NCBI GenBank assembly: GCA_036784855.1
Contig: JAZDSV010000004.1
Span: 248,001 to 312,000, forward strand
From: Aphelidium insulamus
Taxonomy: Eukaryota; Aphelidiomycota; Aphelidea; Aphelidiaceae
Reading direction: 5' to 3'
DNA length: 64,000 nt
Shown in pieces: positions 11,629 to 22,886 of the stretch. How positions within the stretch are numbered: the stretch's first letter is position 1; each line of letters starts with the position of its first letter. The notes under the pieces are model-generated. The model did not search any database and had not been told where the DNA came from. It saw nothing but the letters and a program-made list of their open reading frames with translations. The position numbers were made by a program, and so were the translations under genes.

Positions 11629-13398
11629 TTAATAGTGCGTAAAGTGATCGCTCTTTGTCTGGGCAGCGCTGTCGCCATCTTGCTCCGGCACGCCAGATTG
11701 TTGTTGTTGCTGCTGTAACAAGTTCTGCAATGCGGCCAGTTGTGATAGCAAGACATTGTTATCAGGCGTTTCCGTTGGAGCCGGCTGTGGCGGTAGATGC
11801 TGCGAGAAAGGGTTTAAAGCATTGCAGGCTTCGGCGGGAATAGCCAGCGGCTGTTGTAATTGTTGTCGTGCCTGTTGTTGCTGCAAATCGCGCAACATTT
11901 GCTGCTGCACTTGTTGATGAATCTGCTGGTGTACTTGTTGCTGCTGGGCCGTCATGGTCAGACTGTTGGCGGGAGGGAATGGATTATTTTGTTGTACTGG
12001 AAATACATTTGGACCCAATGGCATTGGCGGTTGCATGGGAAAGGGCGACGGAGCTGTCGGGAATGGAAAAGGCGCACCGAATTGAGACGGAAACATGGCA
12101 GGTTGGAGTGTTGCTTGACCATGTACTACAGAGTAAGCTCCAGGACGCTGCGAGTATGGCAACGGCGATTGGCGCGGCGGCGGGGGACGCTGCTGCCGGA
12201 AGTCATGGGGTGAATTTCCGGGGAGGCCAGGTTGAGGCTGGTAGCGCTGCTGCTGAGGTGCAAAACGATTACTTTGACCAGAAGCGCCATTTGGAGGACC
12301 GTGCGCATTGTGTAGAGCCCTTGGAGTGTCCTTCCCCACAGGGGGCAAGCCCTTTTTGGCACGGGTCAAATTCTGCTTCCGCAACTGCTCCTGCTCGTCA
12401 TCGGAGCACTCTTGCTCCTCCACCGGGATCTCCTCATCGTGGATATTACTGGCATCCGAACCCTTGATGGCGCGTAAAGCTGCGGTAAACACCACTTTGC
12501 TGTACGCCTCGGAGCGGTACAGTGTGGCGCCCTTCTCACACGCTGCTGGCAGTCCGCTGTCCCCCTCTCCGGGATTAAAGCGAATCGAGTACAGTGGATC
12601 TGTTATCGGACCGAATGTGTCAAAGATCTATTGTGTCAATGTGAGTTATATGTAATGTATTGTATGCACATAAATACACAATATGTGGTAGGTTGCCTAC
12701 CTCCCCAACAACTACGCGGTCTGCATTGCACAGAATGCTGCCCTCATCCAGCGCCAGATTGTCGCGGGTGATGGGCGCCGATTGCACCACGATCTGCGCG
12801 TCCACAATACCGACCACAGTGCCCACGGGCAGCAGCGGCTGATCGTCTGGCACACGAATGATGGGCGGCGGGGCAACGGGCGGCAGACTAACGGCCTCAT
12901 GCTTTGTCCGCGGCCCAGTGTTGGGCGAGTCGTCTACGTCAGATGCGTCACCGCCGAAATCATCTTCCACCAGCAGCGACTTGGCACCGAGGAGATCGCG
13001 CGCATTTACATCGCTATCGCTGTCAGTGTCGGTGTCGTCCGTGTCGTCCGTGTCGCTGGATGAAGACGCGTGGGATGACGACGATGAGGTCGCGTCGGTA
13101 CAATTGTTGGCATTGTCGCACCCCGGCGATACCGACGACGACGCGGCAGCAGCCTGCTATAATGTCAGCCGTGTATAACTATCACGCATGTACTTGCCCG
13201 CTTGCGTTCGAGATAACTGGCCAGGCTGACTGGGGAGCGCGGTGGCGTGGGTGGCCGTGATTTGGTGTCTTGCACCTCGACAGCCCTAGTGGGCATAATA
13301 GTATCCGCAAGTGTGGCTTTGGTGGATGGACTGGCAGTGACTGCCTGTTCCCCCTCCACACTCTCCATAAGCATCTGCTGCAGCATCAACAAGTCCAT
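11629..13398 (-). CDS. NAF1: H/ACA snoRNP assembly factor Naf1
   Basis: Nuclear chaperone that holds the place of Gar1 on nascent H/ACA ribonucleoproteins. Exons 13398-13198, 13156-12701, 12627-11629 give 551 residues. After an acidic Ser/Asp-rich N-terminus, the Gar1/Naf1 beta-barrel core is clear (VGTVVGIVDAQIVVQS, DEGSILCNADRVVVGEV, IFDTFGPITDPLYSIRF). The KGSDASN motif and an acidic stretch come next. The long C-terminal tail is Pro/Gln-rich with poly-Gln runs. Intron 1 (13157-13197, 41 nt) uses donor GCAAGT; the nearby GT donor would break the frame. The start is the first in-frame ATG. Confidence 0.93.
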
Positions 13399-13973
13399 TT
13401 CAAGAAAATAATATTTTTTCGTGCGACAACGCGACAAACGCCGCCTTTATCATTTACAGGTTCGTTTTTTTTTTGGCCAGTGGCATACATTACATTCATA
13501 CTATACCTGCATTTACTGAGCATGCCAATGCATTATGTCCACCCGCACGTGACTGTAGTATTCAACAAATCCGGTATGTTTCGACATATAGGTATCTTTA
13601 ATCCAGCATTCAAGTGGTGGAATACATATTTTTACTTCGCGGGGAAGCCTAATTGTGTCGGTCAATACCAAGATGACATGCAGTGTGCGGCGCATGCTAT
13701 GCGCATATCTCTGTAAACTCATGCATTGCATTTTGCCAAGTTACTAGCATTTGGGCAAACTTATACGTCAACAGGAGAGGATTGTATGTGCACATATTGT
13801 GCATGTGGAATGGCAAGGCTATGAATAGCGCTGTAGGGGATGCATGTGATTTATGACATACAGTTATGGAAATGGAAATAGCCTTGTGCAAAGAGAGTAA
13901 TCCACCGACAATATATATTGCTGACCTGCGTGAAAGGAGTAATTTCGTGCGGCGCGAAAATACATCATTGACA
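13399..13973. other. Intergenic interval between NAF1 and the mL44-like gene
   Basis: A divergent intergenic stretch of about 575 bp holding the upstream regions of both genes, with a T-rich run near 13465. Short reading frames of about 70 codons occur on both strands (for example 13513-13731 minus) but resemble nothing I recognise. I do not call a gene here. Confidence 0.5.
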
Positions 13974-15090
13974 ATGCTGCGCCTCGGTTTGGCGCCGCGC
14001 CGTCGCCAATTGGCCGTGTCACTTGTCGCCCCGCGTCCGTCTCTACGTGGCGCACACTCGGCAGATGGCGGTTCAGTTGCATCGCCATCATCCAGCGCGG
14101 CTGCGTTGCCCAATGCGGATCTGGCCGCCTCCGCCGCCGCTCTGCAACTGTGGCCCACAGAATCTTCCACGGAGCGGTGTGGACAGCTGGAACAATTCCT
14201 GCTGCGGCAAGCACTCGCGTCCGACGCGTCATCTGAGCCGGCGTCGCGGCAATCGGTGGACGCGAAGCCCTCGCCGCCACCGCCACTGCCATTAATAAGC
14301 ACCGATTCGCAGGTCAAGGCAATGCTCAAGCCTAGTGTTGGCGGTGAGTGGCTGCCCCGGCCGTCTCTTTACCGCCAGCTCGACATTCCGCCACGGCTAT
14401 TCGAGCAGTTGGAGCTGGTGCAAACGCGTCTGCAGGTGTGCCACGATGTCTTGTCGATGTCAATGAATGGTCTAATGTCATCAGCTACGCTTCGACACAC
14501 GCGTCCTACTCCTGCAGACATTTGTGCACATGTCTGCCGCGCAGGCGGCCATCGAAAGCGGGCGGCTGGTGCCACGCGATGCGCTCCCTCTCTGCAACGA
14601 CCGCTTGATTCCCGTGGGCGGCAGTCTGCTTGGGATGGCCATGCACACGCAGCTGTTGCAGGCGCATGCACGCGCCCGGCCCAGTCTGGTGAACACACTG
14701 CACAGCCACCTGATGGACGATGTGGCTCTGTGCTCCGTGGCTGCTCAGCTGCTCGACGGCTTCACCCGTGATCATGAACAGAATGATAACGACGATCGGA
14801 ATATTGGTGGCCAAGTAACGATGGAGCAGCAACCAGACAGCTCACTGCACGCCGCCGCTGACACAATTCTCTCCATGCAGTTCACAAGTCAGGCACACAT
14901 GCTGGAGGGAGAGCTGAAACGTGGCGCCAACCTGCTGAAAGCGTTGTGTGGAGCGGTGTTCCTGGATGGTGGCATGTTGCGATTTATGGAGTTTGTCGCC
15001 GCGCACATCATGCCGAGGTCTGACCGCCAGTTGCGCAACTACTTTGACTCGGTGGTCAAGCAGCGTCACTCCACTACTAATAGACGGTGA
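13974..15090 (+). CDS. RNase III-fold mitoribosomal protein, mL44-like
   Basis: Exons 13974-14435 and 14518-15090 encode 344 residues. The N-terminus (MLRLGLAPRRRQLAVSL) is an arginine-rich mitochondrial presequence, which sets the start. A low-complexity Ser/Ala/Pro stretch follows. The rest fits a ribonuclease III fold: NDRLIPVGGSLLGMA aligns with the signature block and KALCGAVFLDGGMLRFMEFV with the second helix block. The acidic catalytic residues of the signature (Glu and Asp of LEFLGDS) are absent, as in the mitochondrial large-subunit protein mL44 (yeast MRPL3), which is structural. The double-stranded-RNA-binding part is short or diverged. Family assignment is by fold signature, so the exact ribosomal protein name is tentative. 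Confidence 0.65.
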
Positions 15091-15093
15091 CTA

Positions 15094-15119
15094 TTATATA
15101 TATATATATATATATATAC
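15094..15119. repeat. (TA)n microsatellite
   Basis: A run of about 12 TA units a few bases after the stop codon of the mL44-like gene, in its likely 3' UTR or terminator region. Confidence 0.9.
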
Positions 15120-15405
15120 ATTGTATCGTTGGGGATAATGTGATCTTGTGGTTGTCCTGAGCAATACATAGTTATACACCTCACAATACCTGGCACGCAA
15201 TAGCTACGCGCAAGTATGCTAGATTTCGACTAAGTCTACTTATGTAACCGTGCTCTTCAACTATAAATCCTTCGTCAGAAACGCTGCTGGTCAAGATTTC
15301 TATACTCTCTGTTGTACTGTACTGCTGTCTCTCTGTTTTCTACATTGTCTTCGTGGCAAGCCCGTTCAAAGCAAGCGACCAAAGTAACACACAAGAAAAA
15401 CTCAA

Positions 15406-18400
15406 ATGCCGGCAGCCGCACCCAAGCAGCCGAGTGCAGCAGCCCCGGTGCCACAACTGGGACCGGGAGATCCGGCGTTTTCGGTGCCGGCATTCCCGCT
15501 GCAGATCAGCGATGTTCGCACGGCTGTTCTTCTGCTCCGCTCGCCCGAGACAGACGTACTGCCGCAAGTCATTGCCTGGATCTCCCGCTTTGCCGAGACA
15601 TGTACGCACAGCGGACGGTGCTAAACTGCTGTTGTCTCACGGAGATGCACAGCCGCCAAGAATCAAGCACAGCTGCGACAGTTGGCAGTCATCCCAGAGT
15701 TGGAGCGGCTGTGTCACTCGCAGCATGCCGCACTGCGCAAACTGTGCACCAACTGCATTGCCAAGATCACCAAAGTTGCCCCGGCAGCCGGTGCGCCTCC
15801 TAATAGTAGTGATTTGTCACGGCCAGTATCGCCCGTACATGCCAGCGCTGCACAGTCGGCAGAGGAACAAGAAACGATCGAACTGGTGACGCACTTGGCT
15901 CAACTGATCTTGCCGCATGCAGGAACTGCGACTGGTGATACTCATCAGCCTTCAGCGCCTTCGACAGTGGACATTCTGGATGACGCGTCAACTATTCTTC
16001 TCTCACTGTCATATCAAGGTGCATATACATTTATTTGCTTTCTTCTTAGTTGCCTTGATGTAATATGAATAGCCGACAAACTCTCGGCAGTGCGCAGCGC
16101 GGGTGGCGTAAAGATTCTGGTGCATTTGCTACGTTCTACGAATGATAATGGAGTTCGGGCCAATGCCACATCTGCGCTCAAGCGGCTCCTGAAAGATCGT
16201 ACGTGTGACATTTGATCCTGTCTCCCTTGCGGTTACTCATGTCGTCGTTGTTGCATTGCACAGACGCTATATGCGAGGAATTCGTGCAGCTGGACGGACT
16301 TTCTGCCATTGTGAACTTGTTTACCGTTGCTGACGTGGCCGCTTTCCCCGCCGAGTTGCTTGACAATGTCGTTTCATGTCTCCTTGTTTTGGCCGAGAAA
16401 AATGGTGCGCCAACCACGAATGCTTTTGAACATTCACTACTCTCGGCTGACAATAGCACTAGATCAATATTGCTCGACGATCCGTGCCAGTTTGACTTGC
16501 GCCAAATTCGCTGTCGCCTGTGCCTCCAAGGATCAATCGGTGCAAGCCAGTGGATTCGCGCTGATGCAGTTTCTACTATCAGGCAAGTTAGACAATAATG
16601 TACATATTCTATTGTCCGATTGTGTAAATGGTCACAGAGCGGTGCTCTATGTCGGGCCCGTGTGGTCCTATGGTGGCAGCGTTGATGGCTCAAGCCGACG
16701 GAGCGGATGTCAAAGTAAAATCGAGAGCAGTCAAATGCCTGGTATTGCTTTGTCGCGATGGTAGGTCGCATGATCTTTCACCGATCTATCTCGCCTCATC
16801 GACTCTAGCTCGTCACAGAGCTGAGATAAAAGCCGGAGGGCTGGAGAAGTTGCTGATCAAGTCGATCACGGGATTGGTAGCATCGGCAGAGTATCCCGCG
16901 ACTGGTTCGGATGCAGGACACATAGCCGCGGGTTGGCTAGAGATTGTTCAATCCGTTATCAATGGTATGCATGTTGCTGCTATATTCACCACCTGTATTT
17001 CCCCCTTATCGATAGAGGTTGACGCTGCGACGGTCACGGCCATTATGGACAATTTGGGAAAGTTGTTTCAAAAATTCAAAACACCCAAAGTAGACTTCAT
17101 CCTAACTGCGGCAGCTGTTATTCACCATAAAGGCGAGACAAAATTAATTGCGCGTAATTCTCAATTTAACACAATCTAGAATCTCGAGCGGTGGCTTTGA
17201 AATCGAGTGGCGTTTTGCCAGCGATCTTGGAAAGCGTGCACTCCGACGATTCGTCGGTTCAGAGTGCAGCGTTGTTGTGCCTTTTACGATTGCACGAATT
17301 CGGTAAATTCCACTATTGTATGTCAATTTATTCTTATATTTGTAGCTGAATTTAGACCGACCTGCGTAAGCGACGTAGCACTGGTGGACAATATATTACA
17401 GTCAACTCCGTCAGATCAAGGCAGCGCATTATGGCTATGTCTGTGCAACATCATTGACACTGGTTGGTTGAGGTTGATTTCTTTGTATGAAGGCTCTTAT
17501 CGAGAATCAGATACTGGTCGCGAGAAATTGTTGCACTCGCTTTCCAACCCTAAAATTCTTGCATCTAGGATGAAAGGCGCAAAGTCCACTGAAGTGCGAT
17601 CACTATTAGTAATGTTGTCCAAGGTGGTGGAGCAAGGTAAGTCAACTATACTATGACTGTTGGTGACTGCTGACACTATCAGATGTCGTGCTGGACAAAC
17701 TGTCGTGCCCAGAAATTACTGAAGTATTGTCGACACTAGCAGCCGCATGGAACTTGTACAACTGCGAGGGACTATATGCTACTATAACAGATCGCATCTT
17801 TTATCAAGGTTTGTTTGTCATATATACATGTAGGCACTTTTCGATATAGTGTCACACACTTGCAGATTTATCATATAAATATCGAAAGAAGCATGTGATC
17901 GCACACCATGAGCGTCTTAAGCCTGGATTCCAGGTTCAGTTGCTGGTCACAGAAAGCCACGAGTCCACTGTTGTCCTTGATCATGGAACCGACAGGCTAC
18001 TTGGTCAGCTCATTGCGCAATGCATATCTGCAGTGGTCGACATGGCGCCTTCTGCCGATACAGGAGACTCCGTACAAGCACTTCGAATAGTAGCCCGTAT
18101 AGTTGTCGACCACGCCAGTCATATGACACTGCCCACTGAAACCTACTTTGGCCGACTTGGGAAAGATTTGGGGCAGTCTGCGCAGTCTGCAGCTTTCCCG
18201 GCAGGCAAGGTGCGCATTGGATCCTTGGCGTTTCGGGCTGTACTGTTCAAATACGTTGTGGACTCTGTTGCCCGCCAGCAGCAGAATGTGTTTGCAGACG
18301 GTGCGATAGGAGGCGTGTCACTGGTGCGAAATGAATACGGAGTGGCGTGGAATACACTGATCGTGCCGCCACTTCCCGGCCAGGTGCGAGTAAGGACAAT

Positions 18401-18500
18401 GCTGGTGGATTTGGGCAGCGGCTCTCGACGGACAGGCCAACTAATTCCATCTGACTCACCGGCTGCACTGCAGTACGTGGCAGCACAACCGCTTTTATAA
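15406..18500 (+). CDS. ARMC3-like armadillo-repeat protein with EDR1-type C-terminal domain
   Basis: Twelve exons (15406-15601, 15653-16018, 16073-16198, 16264-16404, 16457-16582, 16638-16760, 16809-16964, 17016-17132, 17180-17302, 17346-17636, 17683-17808, 17866-18500) give 841 residues. The first two thirds are armadillo repeats. The C-terminus matches the transglutaminase-like EDR1 domain found at the end of ARMC3: VGSLAFRAVLFKYVVDSV, SLVRNEYGVAWNTL, MLVDLGSG and LIPSDSPAALQY. ARMC3 in animals is linked to cilia and sperm; an axonemal role here is inference, consistent with the ASH-domain gene at 39.2-44.7 kb. Two introns start with GC: 16583-16637 (GCAAGT) and, less certainly, 17133-17179 (GCGAGA). 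Confidence 0.82.
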
Positions 18501-18612
18501 TGAATGAACGTGGTTGCTATACCAGTGATCCCTGATATGTATGACGTACGAAATGCAGAGCGCACAAGGATGACACCTTGAACGAACGGCGAAGATAAAT
18601 GCAAAACGACAT

Positions 18613-19548
18613 CTATCGAATTGTACTAAACATGTGGAACTCGACAGACATTGACGCCGCAGTGTCCAGCAGCGGATCGTCGCTGTCGGCACTGTTCAGA
18701 TCTGCCAGCCACTTGCACGCCCCGGAATCTTGAGAGATTGCCGCCGCCTTGTCCATCATGAGAGGAGCCGATTGCAGACTGCGTATGTATTATTAACAAA
18801 AGTTATCAGAGACAAGTTGCAAGCACAGCAACGGCAACTTGCCTGGTGCCCGCAAACTCTGGTGCGTAGACTTTCATCTGGCGCATGTGAGTGTCTTTGC
18901 CATTCAAGTGGTTGGACAGCACGGCGAGTTGCAGCAGGCCAAATTTATGGCCGCGACTGTCGCCCTGTTCTTCCAGTTGGGCGCCAATATCCAGCAGAGT
19001 CCATCCTTGTGGTTCGTGTAGGTTCACCGTCATCAGCAGCTGTTGGCGGGCGATTAAGGGCATGGTGTCAACGCCCACGCACAGATAATATACCTGCAAG
19101 TCACGGTGACTGTTGCCAACGCGGACGGCAATGCTGCTCGGTGTGTAGGACTCGTCTTGCTGGTGGTCCAGGTAGAGATAGACGGCGGCCACGCTGGACT
19201 TGCGGTGAAAGTGCACGTCGACAGTGTGCGGTTGGGCGCCGTCCGACCTGCGCAGCGAGGAGTGAGACTCAACTAAGACAGGGGCAGGCTCAATATATTG
19301 TACTGCCAGTAGGTGTCGGTCTGCCCGTCCAGCAGCTGGGTGATGCCAAAGCCGGGCTTGCACGTGGACAGTGACCAGGCCGCTGAGAGACTGATGTCGC
19401 GCTGGCCTGCATGAGACGGTCACCCGCGCAGGTACTGCCACACACATGCACACACACCATCTGTCAGGGGGTTGGGAAGCGCCACTGTGGGAGTGGCGGC
19501 GAGCTCTGCCGGCAGGGCCTCCTCCTGTGCCCCGTCCACTGCGTCCAT
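18613..19548 (-). CDS. APC10: Anaphase-promoting complex subunit 10 (Doc1/Apc10)
   Basis: Processivity subunit of the APC/C ubiquitin ligase that helps recognise D-box substrates. Exons 19548-19458, 19406-19304, 19247-19094, 19039-18843, 18778-18613 give 236 residues. The DOC beta-sandwich shows the family blocks in order: ISLSAAWSLSTCKPG, LLDGQTDTYWQSDGAQPH, DESYTPSSIAVRVGN, LHEPQGW, LAVLSNHLNGKDTHMRQMKVYAP. The protein ends in Ile-Arg, the conserved tail that docks on Cdc27. That ending is reached only through a GC-AG intron (18779-18842, GCAAGT). The 54-nt intron 19040-19093 is stop-free and in frame. It lies 39 bp downstream of the ADE8 stop codon, on the same strand. Confidence 0.96.
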
Positions 19549-19587
19549 GGCTCACTGGCGGGAGTGTAACAAGACGCAAACCACGCT

Positions 19588-20262
19588 CTATTTGGGTGCT
19601 TGTTGCTCCGCCAGGGCTGTGCGTACACCCCGCACAAGCAGGGCATGTTCCACACTGTGCACACGCTCCTCCAGCGCCGGCAGCGTGTCTCCCGGCAGTA
19701 TGGGCACCTCCTGGCTGCATATGACACGGCCACGATCCACGGCCGCAATTACATGGTGCACCATGACACCGGTTCGCGGTGGCAACTGACCCGCCTGATG
19801 TGCCGCCAGCGCCCGCTCAATTGCATGCGCGCCGTCAAACTCTCCCGGGAGAGCCGGATGCAGGTTGATGACGGCGGGGAAGCGGCACAGGAACTCCTCG
19901 CTGAGTATGTGCATCCAGCCAGCCAGCACTACCAGCGCCGGCGCGGGGCACTGCTCCTGGATAGCGTCGGCCAGCGCGCGGTCATATGCGCGTCTGGCGG
20001 CGGCTGTGGCGTCAGCAGATGGAGAGCTGGATGCATTGACCGCTGCAGCTATGTACGGCTTGAGCGGCCGGTAGAGTGTGGGTATGGCGGCGGTGCGGGC
20101 GCGTTCCAGTGCATACGCCTTGACGCGGTTGGACACCACCAGTGCCACGCGGGCCTCCAGTTCTCCGCCTGCGCATGCATCCATGATGGCCTGCAAGTTG
20201 GACCCGTTCCCCGACACCAGCACCACGATCGGTGGCACGTCCATGCTGCCGCTGGTGGTCAT
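19588..20262 (-). CDS. ADE8: Phosphoribosylglycinamide formyltransferase
   Basis: Third step of de novo purine synthesis: transfers the formyl group of 10-formyl-tetrahydrofolate to GAR. Intronless, 224 residues from the chosen ATG. The N-terminal Rossmann block IVVLVSGNGSNLQAIMDA, the catalytic Asn/His in VINLHPALPGEFDG, and the Asp of VMVHHVIAAVDRGRVI are all present, so the enzyme should be active. An in-frame ATG at 20382 would add 40 unconserved residues and sits inside a repeated element; the start at 20262 (or the next Met at 20244) fits the family length better. Unlike animals, the activity is not fused to GARS/AIRS. Confidence 0.96.
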   Translation of the reverse strand: MTTSGSMDVPPIVVLVSGNGSNLQAIMDACAGGELEARVALVVSNRVKAYALERARTAAIPTLYRPLKPYIAAAVNASSSPSADATAAARRAYDRALADAIQEQCPAPALVVLAGWMHILSEEFLCRFPAVINLHPALPGEFDGAHAIERALAAHQAGQLPPRTGVMVHHVIAAVDRGRVICSQEVPILPGDTLPALEERVHSVEHALLVRGVRTALAEQQAPK

Positions 20263-20373
20263 CGGTGTTAATGGGGCTGTTAAAGGGCTGTTAATGGGGC
20301 TGTTATACGTATGTACTACGATGTGTATGTCTTTGTTGTATTGCCGCGAGCTTGACTGTACGCGACTAATTGC

Positions 20374-20467
20374 AAGTGTCATTGAAGGAGACCTCGTTTA
20401 GTACTGCGACTTGTACTGCTACACACTGTAAGTGTCATTGAAGGAGACCTCGTTGAGTACTGCGACT
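20374..20467. repeat. Two-copy 38-bp direct repeat upstream of ADE8
   Basis: Copies at 20374-20411 and 20430-20467, period 56 bp, differ at one position. Each holds AAGTGTCATTGAAGG and GTACTGCGACT. They lie 112-205 bp upstream of the chosen ADE8 start. Each copy carries an ATG on the minus strand; the ATG in the copy nearer ADE8 opens into ADE8 in frame, the other soon hits a stop. Confidence 0.85.
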
Positions 20468-20748
20468 ACATTGAAGATGTGATTCTCTTGCGCATGGACG
20501 AAAAAATAAGGGCAATAAACATTGAAGTATCAAATTGGCCAGAGCCATAGCCGTATATACAGTGCCACGCATGGACTCATCTGTTCAGATATAGGTGAAT
20601 GTCCGCTTATGAGTAAATTTACACGCAGCATTATAGTTACCAGTATTCACACGGTAAGTACATATATGTACACATACATGGTGTGATGTGATCTTTACAG
20701 TCCTTGAAAAATACAAAAGCGCCATCACTGATCACAGCACACGCAAAC

Positions 20749-21866
20749 ATGGCGCCATCGAGAGCATTCGCCGCCGCCGCAGCCGCCGCTGCCGACAACA
20801 CATTCGATGCTCCCATAGACGAGTATGACGTGGCCAATGTGCACGAGCACAGCACCGATACTGGCACTGCCACGTACAGCGAGTCCATATTCGACGACCG
20901 TGCCTCCACCGGCAGCCGCGTCTCGGACATCGAGCCATCCAACGTTGTCATTGTCACCGATGTGCACCCCGACATATTCCTGGACAGCGAGGAAAAGGCG
21001 GCGCTGGAGCAGTCACTTGCCGAGTATGGGCGCCTGCTGGAGCCGCCAGCGTGGCTAAAGTCCTTCTCGCGCGTCATTTTCACATTTTGCACCGTGGAAG
21101 AGGCGCTGGCCGCCAAGCACGGACTGAACTACGCCATCTGGCACAGCACGCCCATCCGTGCCTATCTGGGAGATGTAGGTGCTGCTTATGGAGAGTCTTT
21201 TTCATCTGATGTCTGCAGGCGGTCAGTCCCATGCAGCAACATCGCACTATGAGCGCCGAGCGTGGCGCAGATCTTCTGGCCCCAAGTCCACCTGTACACA
21301 ATACCCAACTGTTGGCCCCGGTGCGTACAGTTAATTTACAGATAGGTGCATATATTTAGCTCACAATATAATGCTATGCATAGCCCATCAATGACAAGGC
21401 CTTCCTGATATCGCCGCCATCGTCGCCACCACTTGGATGGAGGCAGGCTTGCGAAAAGTCACCGATTATACAAGCTATGGACCACTTGAGCCTGGGGCCA
21501 CCCGAGTTTGATGGCAGCAGCGCCAAGTCGCCAGACTCGCTTTGTGGATCTGCCACAGATTTCACTGGCAGCAGCAGCAATTCGTCGCGCCACACCTCGC
21601 AGTATGGTGGCCATCGGTCCAATGTTGCCGACAGCGGCGACAAACATTATCTTGGCAAGAGCCTGTGGGTGCCGCACAGGGACGGGCACGGTAGCGATCA
21701 CCATGTGTCCCAGCAATCGATTCCGTCCATTATACTGTCGGACTGGGACTCTAGTCCGAGCAGTGCGCAACAATCTCCCACGCTTTCCGATGTAGTGGCC
21801 GACCGGTTGACGTCTGCTCTGCCGATGGAGCTAGCCAAGACACGTCTACCGCCGCCGCCATTGTAG
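20749..21866 (+). CDS. RCN1: Calcipressin, regulator of calcineurin (RCAN family)
   Basis: Exons 20749-21174, 21219-21320, 21384-21866 encode 336 residues. An alanine-rich N-terminus precedes an RRM-like domain (SNVVIVTDVHPDIF to RVIFTFCTVEEALAAKHGLN), then the diagnostic FLISPPSSPPLGW block, whose SP sites are the phosphorylated calcineurin-contact region. The Ser-rich tail of about 150 residues is long for the family and contains IPSIILSD, which resembles the PxIxIT calcineurin-docking motif; that match is my inference. By family it binds and modulates the Ca2+/calmodulin phosphatase calcineurin. Confidence 0.93.
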
Positions 21867-22047
21867 TGCATATCATTTCCAAACGTTTGCAGTTTTGATA
21901 GAATTTCGCTTTAACAGACTGTGCTATGTTAAAGTATTGTGGAAAATGCGACCAATCAACGCACGCCATTGAATTCCGCCCCTCCAAGACCTGCGCAGAG
22001 ACACCCGCGCCCATCCGCCTCTTGCCTCCGCCCGCTACTCACACATA

Positions 22048-22231
22048 ATGGTACGTACACTGCCATGTTGATATCTTTACTTTGATGTCGCATTACCGTC
22101 CGCACCGTGCCCTGTGATGATGACGATGGATACATACACGTCTTAATGCAATCGCTCATGTTGATCAACTCACATCTACTGCCTTCCTACTGAGGACACG
22201 CCGCGCATGGATATCCACATTATCGCACATC

Positions 22232-22263
<32 letters not shown>

Positions 22264-22671
22264 TCGATGCTGACTATAACGCCTGCAGCCCAAGCAAGTC
22301 ACCGAGCTGAAAGAGTTTCTGCACATTGTCCAGCGCGCCGACTCAAAGGGTACGGATTGATTTTGTTATTGTTGCGGCGTGCTGTGGTGTGCTGTAGATG
22401 TGGATGCGATCCATGATATGCCGCACGTAACAAGCTGATATCTGATCATCATTTTAATTGCAGACGTGCTGGTCAAGAAGAGCGGCAGTGCGACCAAGTT
22501 CAAGGTGCGCGGTAGCAAGTACCTGTACACCCTGGTGGTCAAAGACGCCAAGAAGGCCGCGCAGGTCAAGAAGTCATTTGGAAAGTGTAAGTGTGGACAG
22601 AGTGGATGTCTGTCGACGTACGTAAGATCTTACTCACACGCGGCATAGCTGTTAACGTCACCGACCTGTAA
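22048..22671 (+). CDS. RPL38: 60S ribosomal protein eL38
   Basis: Exons 22048-22050, 22289-22349, 22464-22586, 22649-22671 give 69 residues (usual length about 70). The protein reads PKQVTELKEFLH then KFKVRGSKYLYTLVVKDAKKA, the eL38 hallmark. Exon 1 is the ATG alone, and intron 1 is 238 nt, long for this region and containing a (TA)n run at 22234-22259. Early introns next to the start codon are common in fungal ribosomal protein genes. Confidence 0.96.
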
Positions 22672-22886
22672 ACGCCGCTGCGTACGGCTTGCAATCGTGG
22701 TGTCAATATACTTTCGACTACACTTTATACTGTTGTTTATACTGTTGCTGCCGTTAATCTTTGAAGTATATATTTATACTGCAGTATGTTTCTTATAGCT
22801 TGCTTTCTACTTCACGGCATTGACGGCGAACATGTCTTGATGCTTCATGATTTGTTGCAATCAAGTCAACTTGTTGATTGCATACA

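Noticed and set aside
11860-12467. Plus-strand frames opposite the NAF1 tail
   Set aside because: They are complements of poly-Gln and Pro-rich codons; NAF1 on the minus strand is conserved.
13513-13731. Small gene on the minus strand in the NAF1-mL44 interval
   Set aside because: No similarity, no ATG context or splice support, and an equally long frame exists on the other strand.
17154-17179. GT-AG intron of 26 nt in the ARMC3-like gene
   Set aside because: Too short to splice; the GC-AG alternative of 47 nt is preferred, although its donor GCGAGA is weak.
20263-20382. Upstream ATG of ADE8 at 20382
   Set aside because: It adds 40 residues unlike the family and lies within a duplicated noncoding element.
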